Assembly: GCA_038049695.1 (NCBI GenBank)
Contig: CP142457.1
Coordinates: forward strand, 21,900,501 to 21,964,500
Reading direction: 5' to 3'
DNA: 64,000 nucleotides
DNA from: Cinnamomum chago
Taxonomy: Eukaryota > Streptophyta > Magnoliopsida > Laurales > Lauraceae
Below, piece by piece: positions 25,537 through 36,270 of the stretch. Below the pieces are notes generated by a model. It did no database searches, was not told the DNA's origin, and saw only the letters and a list, made by a program, of their open reading frames with translations. The position numbers and the translations under genes were made by a program. Numbering within the stretch: position 1 is the first letter of the stretch; the number at the start of each line of letters is the position of its first letter.

Positions 25537-25860
25537 GTGATCCTGGAATTTTCTAGAGGGAGTCTTTGGACCAAGAGTCGCATTAAAACACAGTGTAGAG
25601 TCAACCATATTCTCGAGCCGCATAGATTGTGTTTTCGTACTAAAGGACCGTACGACCCGCACGAAGTTCGGGTTTTCGCCTTTACAAACACCGATCTCCC
25701 CGAATGTGTTTTCCTTACCCAAGATTCGCCCGAAACCCGTTTTAAACCGAAAAGTAGCTCGAAATATCTTAAAGAGCGCATCTCAACCCAGAATCCCTTC
25801 AAATGGATTTGGAGCCGTAAGGAAAGACAGAGACAGTCGAAACCCCATTTAGAGTAAAAC
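25537..25860 (+). repeat. Representative A monomer (324 bp)
   Basis: Subtype A runs from gtgatcctgg to the aaac just before the B monomer. Diagnostic positions are cattaaaacacagtg, ctcgagccgcatag, tactaaaggaccg and aatatcttaaagagcg. Near its middle many copies have ACCCG, nine bases, then CGGGT, a short dyad. A hand count gives about 20 CpG dinucleotides per monomer, so CpG is not depleted. The LTR at 20931-22668 interrupts a monomer of this type. Confidence 0.93.
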
Positions 25861-26185
25861 GCAATCCCGGATTTTTCCAAAGGGAGTCTTTGGACCAAGA
25901 GTCGCATGAAACACAGTGTTGACTCAACAACTTTCTAGAGCCGCACAGATTATGTTTTCGTTCAAAAGTACCGTACGACCCTCGCATGAAGTTCCGGTTT
26001 TCGCCCTAGCAAACACTGAACTCCCCGAAAGTGATTTCCACACCCAAGATTCACCCGAAACCCGTAGTAAACCGAAGAGTAGCTCGGAATATCCTAAAAA
26101 TCGCATCTCATCCCAAAATCCCTTCATATGGATTTAGAGGCGTACGATAAGACAAGGACACCCGAAACCCTTTTTAGTTTAAAAC
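25861..26185 (+). repeat. Representative B monomer (325 bp)
   Basis: Subtype B begins gcaatcccggattttt. It differs from A and C by catgaaacacagtgttgac, agattatgttttcgttc, ctagcaaacactgaac, cgtagtaaaccgaagag and catcccaaaatcccttc. The end of the monomer varies between local families: cttcatatgg, cttaatatgg, cccaaaatatgg or cacttcatatgg. These four forms are useful for tracing which larger block a trimer belongs to. Confidence 0.93.
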
Positions 26186-26508
26186 TTGATCCCGGATATT
26201 TCTAAAGGTTGCCTTTGTACACAGAGTCGCAAGAAACACAGTGTGGAGACAACAATTTCCTGGAGCCGCAAAGATTCTGCTTTAGTACAAAAGTATCGTA
26301 CGTCCCGCGCGAAGTTCGGGTTTTCTTCTTTACAACCAGAGAACTCCCCGAAAATGTTTACCATACCCAAGGTTCGTCCGAAACCCGTTTTAAACCGAAA
26401 AGTATCTCGAAATATCCTAAATGGTGCATCTCAACCCAGAATACCTTCAAATGGATTTCGAGGCGTGAGACAAGAGAAGGACACCCGAAACCCCTTATAG
26501 AGTGAAAC
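26186..26508 (+). repeat. Representative C monomer (323 bp)
   Basis: Subtype C begins ttgatcccggatatttct and has gttgcctttgtacacagag, gattctgctttagtac, gtcccgcgcgaagttcggg, acaaccagagaactcc and ggcgtgagacaagagaag. Local families differ at atgttgcc or aggttgcc, gccttt or gccctttta, and cctagagcc, cctggagcc or ccatgagcc. Some copies (about 27300, 29243, 37013, 45758) have an extra T in tcctttta, a shared marker linking those blocks. Confidence 0.93.
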
Positions 26509-27663
26509 GTGATCCTGGAATTTTCTAGAGGGAGACTTTGGACCAAGAATCACATTAAAACACAGTGTAGAGTCAACCATATTCTCGAGCCGCATAGATT
26601 GTGTTTTCGTACTAAAGGACCGTACGACCCGCACGAAATTCGGGTTTTCGCCTTTACAAACACTGAACTCCCCGAATGTGTTTTCCTTACCTAAGATTCG
26701 CCCGAAACCCGTTTTAAACCGAAAAGTAGATCGAAATATCTTAAAGAGCGCATCTCAACCCAGAATCCCTTCAAATGGATTTGGAGCCGTAAGGAAAGAA
26801 AGAGACACCCGAAAACCCATTTAGTGTAAAACGCAACTCCGGATTTTTCCAAAGGGAGTCTTTGGACCAAGAGTCGCATGAAACACAGTGTTGAGTCAAG
26901 AACTTTCTAGAGCCGCACAGATTATGTTTTCGTTCGAAAGTACCGTACGACCCTCGCACGAAGTTCCGGTTTTCGCCTTGGCAAACACTGAACTCCCCGA
27001 AAGTGATTTCCACAACCAAGATTCACCCGAAACCCGTAGTAAACCGAAGAGTAGCTCGGAATATCCTAAAAATCGCATCTCATCCCAAAATCCCAAAATA
27101 TGGATTTAGAGGCGTACGATAAGACAAGGACACCCGAAACCCTTTTTAGTTTAAAACTTGATCCCGGATATTTCTAAAGGTTGCCTTTGTACACAGAGTC
27201 GCAAGAAACACAGTGTGGAGTCAACAATTTCCTAGAGCCGCAAAGATTCTGCTTTAGTACAAAAGTATCGTACGTCCCGCGCGAAGTTCGGGTTTTCTCC
27301 TTTTACAACCAGAGAACTCCCCGAAAGTGTTTACCATACCCAAGGTTCGCCCGAAACCCGTTTTAAACCGAAAAGTAGCTCGAAATATCCTAAAAGGTGC
27401 ATCTCAAACCAGAATACCTTCAAATGGATTTCGAGGCGTGAGAAAAGAGAAGGACACCCGAAACCCCTCTATAGTAAAACGTGATCCTGGAATTTTCTAG
27501 AGGGAGTCTTTGGACCAAGAGTCGCATTAAAACACAGTGTAGAGTCAGCCATATTCTCGAGCCGCATAGATTGTGTTTTCGTACTAAAAGACCGTACGAC
27601 CCGCACGAAGTACGGGTTTTCGCCTTTACAAACACTGAACTCCCCGAATGTGTTTTCCTTACC

Positions 27664-29607
27664 TAAGATTCGCCCGAAACCCGTTTTAAACCGAAAAGTA
27701 GCTCGAAATATCTTAAAGAGCGCATCTCAACCCAGAATCCCTTCAAATGGATTTGGAGCCGTAAGGAAAGACAGAGACAGTCGAAACCCCATTTAGAGTA
27801 AAACGCAATCCCGGATTTTTCCAAAGGGAGTCTTTGGACCAAGAGTCGCATGAAACACAGTGTTGACTCAACAACTTTCTAGAGCCGCACAGATTATGTT
27901 TTCGTTCAAAAGTACCGTACGACCCTCGCATGAAGTTCCGGTTTTCGCCCTAGCAAACACTGAACTCCCCGAAAGTGATTTCCACACCCAAGATTCACCC
28001 GAAACCCGTAGTAAACCGAAGAGTAGCTCGGAATATCCTAAAAATCGCATCTCATCCCAAAATCCCTTCATATGGATTTAGAGGCGTACGATAAGACAAG
28101 GACACCCGAAACCCTTTTTAGTTTAAAACTTGATCCCGGATATTTCTAAAGGTTGCCTTTGTACACAGAGTCGCAAGAAACACAGTGTGGAGACAACAAT
28201 TTCCTGGAGCCGCAAAGATTCTGCTTTAGTACAAAAGTATCGTACGTCCCGCGCGAAGTTCGGGTTTTCTTCTTTACAACCAGAGAACTCCCCGAAAATG
28301 TTTACCATACCCAAGGTTCGCCCGAAACCCGTTTTAAACCGAAAAGTATCTCGAAATATCCTAAATGGTGCATCTCAACCCAGAATACCTTCAAATGGAT
28401 TTCGAGGCGTGAGACAAGAGAAGGACACCCGAAACCCCTTATAGAGTGAAACGTGATCCTGGAATTTTCTAGAGGGAGACTTTGGACCAAGAATCACATT
28501 AAAACACAGTGTAGAGTCAACCATATTCTCGAGCCGCATAGATTGTGTTTTCGTACTAAAGGACCGTACGACCCGCACGAAATTCGGGTTTTCGCCTTTA
28601 CAAACACTGAACTCCCCGAATGTGTTTTCCTTACCTAAGATTCGCCCGAAACCCGTTTTAAACCGAAAAGTAGATCGAAATATCTTAAAGAGCGCATCTC
28701 AACCCAGAATCCCTTCAAATGGATTTGGAGCCGTAAGGAAAGAAAGAGACACCCGAAAACCCATTTAGTGTAAAACGCAACTCCGGATTTTTCCAAAGGG
28801 AGTCTTTGGACCAAGAGTCGCATGAAACACAGTGTTGAGTCAAGAACTTTCTAGAGCCGCACAGATTATGTTTTCGTTCAAAAGTACCGTACGACCCTCG
28901 CACGAAGTTCCGGTTTTCGCCTTGGCAAACACTGAACTCCCCGAAAGTGATTTCCACAACCAAGATTCACCCGAAACCCGTAGTAAACCGAAGAGTAGCT
29001 CGGAATATCCTAAAAATCGCATCTCATCCCAAAATCCCAAAATATGGATTTAGAGGCGTACGATAAGACAAGGACACCCGAAACCCTTTTTAGTTTAAAA
29101 CTTGATCCCGGATATTTCTAAAGGTTGCCTTTGTACACAGAGTCGCAAGAAACACAGTGTGGAGTCAACAATTTCCTAGAGCCGCAAAGATTCTGCTTTA
29201 GTACAAAAGTATCGTACGTCCCGCGCGAAGTTCGGTTTTTCTCCTTTTACAACCAGAGAACTCCCCGAAAGTGTTTACCATACCCAAGGTTCGCCCGAAA
29301 CCCGTTTTAAACCGAAAAGTAGCTCGAAATATCCTAAAAGGTGCATCTCAAACCAGAATACCTTCAAATGGATTTCGAGGCGTGAGAAAAGAGAAGGACA
29401 CCCGAAACCCCTTCTATAGTAAAACGTGATCCTGGAATTTTCTAGAGGGAGTCTTTGGACCAAGAGTCGCATTAAAACACAGTGTAGAGTCAGCCATATT
29501 CTCGAGCCGCATAGATTGTGTTTTCGTACTAAAAGACCGTACGACCCGCACGAAGTACGGGTTTTCGCCTTTACAAACACTGAACTCCCCGAATGTGTTT
29601 TCCTTAC
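27664..29607 (+). repeat. 1,944-bp HOR (6-mer), copy 2
   Basis: This is a near-identical copy of 25720-27663. A third, more diverged copy follows from about 29608 to 31 kb. It keeps gagacagtcgaaacc (about 29718), the cctggagcc C monomer and the cttctttac variant. The series therefore once had at least three members. Confidence 0.88.
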
Positions 29608-31400
29608 CCAAGATTCGCCCGAAACCCGTTTTAAACCGAAAAGTAGCTCGAAATATCTTAAAGAGCGCATCTCAACCCAGAATCCCTTCAAATGAATTTG
29701 GAGCCGTAAGGAAAGACAGAGACAGTCGAAACCCCATTTAGAGTAAAATGCAATCCCGGATTTTTCCAAAGGGAGTCTTTGGACCAAGAGTCGCATGAAA
29801 CACAGTGTTGACTCAACAACTTTCTAGAGCCGCACAGATTATTTTTTCGTTCAAAAGTACCGTACGACCCTCGCATGAAGTTCCGGTTTTCGCTCTAGCA
29901 AACACTGAATTCCCCGAAAGTGATTTCCACACCCAAGATTCACCCGAAACCCGTAGTAAACCGAAGAGTAGCTCGGAATCTCCTAAAAATCGCATCTCAT
30001 CCCAAAATCCCAAAATATGGATTTAGAGGCGTACGATAAGACAAGGACACCCGAAACCTTTTTTAGTTTAAAACTTGATCCCGGATATTTCTAAAGGTTG
30101 CCTTTGTACACAGAGTCGCAAGAAACACAGTGTGGAGTCAACAATTTCCTGGAGCCGCAAAGATTCTGCTTTAGTACAAAAGTATCGTACGTCCCGCGCA
30201 AACTTCGGGTTTTCTTCTTTACAACCAGAGAACGCCCCGAAAGTGTTTACCATACCCAAGGTTCGCCCGAAACCCGTTTTAAACCGAAAAGTATCTCGAA
30301 ATATCCTAAATGGTGCATCTCAACCCGGAATACCTTCAAATGGATTTCGAGGCATGAGACAAGAGAAGGACACCCGAAACCCCTTATAGAGTGAAACGTG
30401 ATCCTGGAATTTTCTAGAGGGAGACTTTGGACCAAGAATCGCATTAAAACACAGTGTAGAGTCAACCATATTCTCGAGCCGCATAGATTGTGTTTTCGTA
30501 CTAAAGGACCGTACGACCCGCACGAAGTTCGGGTTTTCACCTTTACAAACACTGAACTCCCCGAATGTGTTTTCCTTACCTAAGATTCGCCCGAAACCCG
30601 TTTTAAACCGAAAAGTAGCTCGAAATATCTTAAAGAGCGCATCTCAACCCAGAATCCCTTCAAATGGATTTGGAGCCGTAAGGAAAGACAGAGACACCCG
30701 AAACCCCATTTAGAGTAAAACGCAATCCCGGATTTTTCCAAAGGGAGTCTTTGGACCAAGAGTCGCATGAAACACAGTGTTGACTCAACAACTTTCTAGA
30801 GCCGCACAGATTATGTTTTCGTTCAAAAGTACCGTACGACCCTCGCTTGAAGTTCCGGTTTTCGCCCTAGCAAACACTGAACTCTTCGAAAGTGATTTCC
30901 ACACCCAAGATTCACCCGAAACCCGTAGTAAACCGAAGAGTAGCTCGGAATATCCTAAAAATCGCATCTCATCCCAAATTCCCTTCATATGGATTTAGAG
31001 GCGTACGATAAGACAAGGACACCCGAAAACCTTTTTAGTTTAAAACTTGATCCCGGATATTTCTAGATGTTGCCTTTGTACACAGAGTCGCAAGAAACAC
31101 AGTGTGGAGTTAACAATTTCCTAGAGCCACAAAGATTCTGCTTTAGTACAAAAGTATCGTACGTCCCGCGCGAAGTTCGGGTTTTCTCCTTTACAACCAG
31201 AGAACTCCCCGAAAGTGTTTACCATACCAAAGGTTCGCCCGAAACCCGTTTTAAACCGAAAAGTAGCTCGAAATATCCTAAAAGGTGCATCTCAACCCAG
31301 AATACCTTCAAATGGATTTCGAGGCGTGAGACAAGAGAAGGACACCCGAAACCCCTTCTATAGTAAAACGTGATCCTTGAATTTTCTAGAGGGAGTCTTT
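28700..31400 (+). repeat. Supertype Q block, first occurrence
   Basis: This ~2.7-kb stretch matches about 36467-39166 at an offset of 7,767 bp, and 45214-47913 through the 8,747-bp duplication. Markers shared in order are gagtcaagaac in B, the extra T of tcctttta in C, aatgaatttgg at the A end, cctggagcc in the next C, and gaactcttcgaaag in the following B. The offset is 24 monomers less about 9 bp, which is explained by the small losses at about 32308-32335 between the two occurrences. Divergence is clearly greater than between the 8,747-bp copies. Confidence 0.7.
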
Positions 31401-33549
31401 GGACTAAGAGTCGCATTAAAACACAGTGTAGAGTCAGCCATATTCTCGAGCCGCATAGATTGTGTTTTCGTACTAAAGGACTGTACGACCTGCACGAAGT
31501 ACGGGTTTTCGCCTTTACAAACACTGAACTCCCCGAATGTGTTTTCCTTACCCAAGATTCGCCCGAAACCCGTTTTAAACCGAAAAGTAGCTCGAAATAT
31601 CTTAAAGAGAGCATCTCAACCCAGAATCCCTTCAAATGGATTTGGAGCCGTAAGGAAAGACAGAGACACCCGAAACCACATTTAGAGTAAAACGCAATCC
31701 CGGATTTTTCCAAAGGGAGTCTTTGGAACAAGAGTCGCATGAAACACAGTGTTGACTCAACAACTTTCTAGAGCCGCAAAGATTATGTTTCCGTTCAAAA
31801 GTACCGTACGACCCTCGCATGAAGTTCCGGTTTTCGCCCTAGCAAACACTGAACTCCCCGAAAGTGATTTCCACACCCAAGATTCACCCGAAACCCGTAG
31901 TAAACCGAAGAGTAGCTCGGAATATCCTAAAAATCGCGTCTCATCCCAAAATCCCTTCATATGGATTTAGAGGCGTACGATAGGACAAGGACACCCGAAA
32001 CCCTTTTTTGTTTAAAACATGATCACGGATATTTCTAGATGTTGCCTTTGTACACAGAGTCGCAAGAAACACCGTGTAGAGTCAACAATTTCTTAGAGCC
32101 GCAAAGATTCTGCTTTAGTACAAAAGTATCGTACGTCCCGCGCGAAGTTCGGGTTTTCTCCTTTACAACCAGAGAACTCCCCGAAAGTGTTTACCATACC
32201 CAAGGTTCGCCCGAAACCCGTTTTAAACCGAAAAGTAGCTAGAAATATCCTAAAAGGTGCATCTCAACCCAGAATACCTTCAAATGGATTTCGAGGCGTG
32301 AGACAAGAGGACACCCGAAACCCCTTCTATAGTGATCCTGGAATTTTCTAGAGGGAGTCTTTGGACCAAGAGTCGCATTAAAACACAGTGTAGAGTCAGC
32401 CATATTCTCGAGCCGCATAGATTGTGTTTTCGTACTAAAGGACCGTACGACTCGCACGAAGTTCGGGTTTTCGCCTTTACAAACACTGAACTCCCCGAAT
32501 GTGTTTTCCTTACCCAAGATTCGCCCGAAACCCGTTTTAAACCGAAAAGTAGCTCGAAATATCTTAAAGAGCGCATCTTAACCCAGAATCCCTACAAATG
32601 GATTTGGAGCCGTAAGGAAAGACAGAGACACCCGAAACCCCATTTAGAGTAAAACGCAATCCCGGATTTTTCCAAAGGGAGTCTTTGGACCAAGAGTCGC
32701 ATGAAACACAGTGTTGACTCAACAACTTTCTAGAGCCGCACAGATTATGTTTTCGTTCAAAAGTACCGTACGAATCTCGCATGAAGTTCCGGTTTTCGCC
32801 CTAGCAAACACTGAACTCCCCGAAAGTGATTTCCACACTCAAGATTCACCCGAAACCCGTAGTAATCCGAAGAGTAGCTCGGAATATCCTAAAAATCGCA
32901 TCTCATCCCAAAATCCCTTCATATGGATTTTGAGGCGTACGATAAGACAAGGACACCCGAAACCCTTTTCAGTTTAAAACTTGATCCCGGATATTTCTAA
33001 AGGTTGCCTTTGTACACAGAGTCGCAAGAAACAAAGTGTGGAGTCAACAATTTCTTAGAGCCGCAAAGATTCTGCTTTAGTACAAAAGTATCCTACGTCC
33101 CGCGCGAAGTTCGGGTTTTCTCCTTTACAACCAGAGAACTCCCCGAAAGTGTTTACCATACCCAAGGTTCGCCCGAAACCCGTTTTAAACCGAAAAGTAT
33201 TTCGAAATATCCTAAAAGGTGCATCTCAACCCAGAATACCTTCAAATGGATTTCGAGGCGTGAGACAAGAGAAGGACACCCGAAACCCCTTATAGAGTGA
33301 AACGTGATCCTGGACTTTTCTAGAGGGAGACTTTGGACCAAGAATCGCATTAAAACACAGTGTAGAGTCAACCATATTCTCGAGCCGCATAGATTGTGTT
33401 TTCGTACTAAAGGACCGTACGACCAGCACGAAGTTCGGGTTTTCTCCTTTACAAACACTGAACTCCCCGAATGTGTTTTCCTTACCCAAGATTCGCCCGA
33501 AACCCGTTTTAAACCGAAAAGTAGCTCGAAATATCTTAAAGAGCGCATC

Positions 33550-36270
33550 TCAACCCTGAATCCCTACAAATGGATTTGGAGACGTAAGGAAAGACAGAGA
33601 CACCCGAAACCCCATTTAGAGTAAAACGCAATCCCGGATTTTTCCAAAGGGAGTCTTTGGACCAAGAGTCGCATGAAACACAGTGTTGACTCAACAACTT
33701 TCTAGAGCCGCACAGATTATGTTTTCGTTCAAAAGTATCGTACGACCCTCGCATGAAGTTCCGGTTTTCGCCCTAGCAAACACTGAACTCCCCGAAAGTG
33801 ATTTCCACACTCAAGATTCACCCGAAACCCGTAGTAAACCGAAGAGTAGTTCGGAATATCCTAAAAATCGCATCTCATCCCAAAATCACTTCATATGGAT
33901 TTAGAGGCGTACGATAAGACAAGGACACCCGAAACCCTTTTTAGTTTAAAACTTGATCCCGGATATTTCTAAAGGTTGCCTTTGTACACAGAGTTGCAAG
34001 AAACACAGTGTGGAGTCAACAATTTCCTAGAGCTGCAAAGATTCTGCTTTAGTTCAAAAGTATCGTACGTCCCGCGCGAAGTTCGGGTTTTCTCCTTTAC
34101 AACCAGAGAACTCCCCGAAAGTTTTTACCATACCCAAGGTTCGCCCGAAACCCGTTTTAAACCGAAAAGTATCTCGAAATATCCTAAAAGGTGCATCTCA
34201 ACCCAGAATACCTTCAAATGGATTTCGAGGCGTGAGACAAGAGAAGGACACCCGAAACCCCTTATAGAGTGAAACGTGATCCTGGAATTTTCTAGAGGGA
34301 GACTTTGGACCAAGAATCGCATTAAAACACAGTGTAGAGTCAACCATATTCTCGAGCCGCATGGATTGTGTTTTCGTACTAAAGGACCGTACGACCCGCA
34401 CGAAGTTCGGGTTTTCGCATGTACAAACATTGAACTCCCCGAATGTGTTTTCCTTACCCAAGATTCGCCCGAAACCCGTTTTAAACCGAAAAGTAGCTCG
34501 AAATATCTTAAAGAGCGCATCTCAACCCAGAATCCCTTCAAATGGATTTGGAGGCGTAAGGAAAGACAGAGACACCCGAAACCCCATTTAGAGTAAAACG
34601 CAATCCCGGATTTTTCCAAAGGGAGTCTTTGGACCAAGAGTCGCATGAAACACAGTGTTGACTCAACAACTTTCTAGAGCCGCACAGATTATGTTTTCGT
34701 TCAAAAGTACCGTACGACCCTCGCATGAAGTTCCGGTTTTCGCCCTAGCAAACACTGAACTCCTCGAAAGTGATTTCCACCCCCAAGATTCACCCGAAAC
34801 CCGTAGTAAACCGAAGAGTAGCTCGGAATATCCTAAAAATCGCATCTCATCCCAAAATCCCAAAATATGGATTTAGAGACATACGATAAGACAAGGACAC
34901 CCGAAAACTTTTTTAGTTTAAAACTTGATCCCGGATATTTCTAGATGTTGCCTTTGTACACAGAGTCGCAAGAAACACAGTGTGGAGTTAACAATTTCCT
35001 AGAGCCGCAAAGATTCTGCTTTAGTACAAAAGTATCGTACGTCCCGCTCGAAGTTCGGGTTTTCTCCTTTACAACCAGAGAACTCCCCGAAAGTGTTTAC
35101 CATACCCAAAGTTCGCCCAAAACCCGTTTTAAACCGAAAAGTAGCTCGAAATATCCTAAAAGGTGCATCTCAACCCAGAATACCTTCAAATGGATTTCGA
35201 GGCGTGAGACAAGAGAAGGACACCCGAAACCCCTTCTATAGTAAAACGTGATCCTGGAATTTTCTAGAGGGAGTCTTTGGACCAAGAGTCGCATTAAAAC
35301 ACAGTGTAGAGTCAGCCATATTCTCGAGCCGCATAGATTGTGTTTTCGTACTAAAGGACCGTACGACCCGCACGAAGTACGGGTTTTCGCCTTTACAAAC
35401 ACTGAACTCCCCGAATGTGTTTTCCTTACCCAAGATTCGCCCGAAACTCGTTTTAAACCGAAAAGTAGCTCGAAATATCTTAAAGAGCGCATCTCAACCC
35501 AGAATCCCTTCAAATGGATTTGGAGCCGTTAGGAAAGACAGAGACACCCGAAACCCCATTTAGAGTAAAACGCAATCCCGGATTTTTCCAAAGGGAGTCT
35601 TTGGACCAAGAGTCGCATGAAACACAGTGTTGACTCAACAACTTTCTAGAGCCGCACAAATTATTTTTTCGTTCAAAAGTACCGTACGACCCTCGCATGA
35701 AGTTCCGGTTTTCGCCCTAGCAAACACTGAACTCCCCGAAAGTGATTTCCACACCCAAGATTCACCCGAAACCCGTAGTAAACCGAAGAGTAGCTCGGAA
35801 TATCCTAAAAATCGCATCTCATCCCAAAATCCCTTAATATGGATTTAGAGGCGTACGATAAGACAAGGACACCCGAAACCCTTTTTATTTTAAAACTTGA
35901 TCCCGGATATTTCTAGATGTTGCCCTTTTACACAGAGTCGCAAGAAACACAGTGTGGAGTCAACAATTTCCTAGAGCCGCAAAGATTCTGCTTTAGTACA
36001 AAACTATCGTACGTCCCGCGCGAAGTTCGGGTTTTCTCCTTTACAACCAGAGAACTCCCCGAAAGTGTTTACCATACCCAAGGTTCGCCCGAAACCCGTT
36101 TTAAACCGAAAAGTATCTCGAAATATCCTAAAAGGTGCATCTCAACACAGAATACCTTCAAATGGATTTCGAGGCGTGAGACAAGAGAAGGACACCCGAA
36201 ACCCCTTCTATAGTAAAACATGATCCTGGAATTTTCTAGAGGGAGTCTTTGGACCAAGAGTCGCATTAAA
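33550..36270 (+). repeat. Supertype P block, first occurrence
   Basis: This ~2.7-kb stretch matches 39382-42100 at an offset of 5,832 bp (18 monomers). Shared markers are aaccctgaatccctac, aaaatcacttcatatgg, gagttgcaagaaac, tttagttcaaaag, gaaagtttttacc, catgtac or cctgtac in A, gaactcctcgaaag, tcccgctcgaag and gcccttttacac. The P blocks at 33.6 and 39.4 kb flank a Q block, so the 8,747-bp unit reads P-Q-P'. Confidence 0.75.

Larger units (their letters stand above)
25537..26508 (+). repeat. Representative 972-bp A-B-C higher-order unit
   Basis: This is a clean example of the trimer: A 25537-25860 (324 bp), B 25861-26185 (325 bp) and C 26186-26508 (323 bp). The subtypes share long blocks, for example the stretch from ttcgcccgaaacccg to tcgaaatatc is the same in A and C. 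They differ at fixed diagnostic positions. A carries ctcgagccgc (an XhoI site in most copies) and cttaaagagcgc. B carries tctagagccgcac, and often catatgg (NdeI). C carries cctagagccgcaaag and aaccagagaactcc. The palindrome CGTACG occurs in most monomers. Like subtypes 972 bp apart resemble each other far more than neighbouring monomers do, which is the defining mark of a higher-order repeat. Confidence 0.95.
25720..27663 (+). repeat. 1,944-bp HOR (6-mer), copy 1
   Basis: Two trimers repeat as a unit. Shared variants with copy 2 include gagacagtcgaaacc (about 25831), gtggagacaacaatttcctgg, ggttttcttctttac, ccgaaaatgtttacc, aagaatcacatt, gtagatcgaaat and gttgagtcaagaac. I noticed only about five differences over 1.9 kb. 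The left edge lies where the A monomer at 25537 (accgatctcc) stops matching the one at 27481, so the boundary is approximate. Confidence 0.88.

Noticed and set aside
32300-32340. Compact C-A junction with about 9 missing bases as a distinct element boundary
   Set aside because: Two small losses (aag in the C tail and aaaacg at the A start) explain it. Flanking sequence continues in register, so it is ordinary indel variation.
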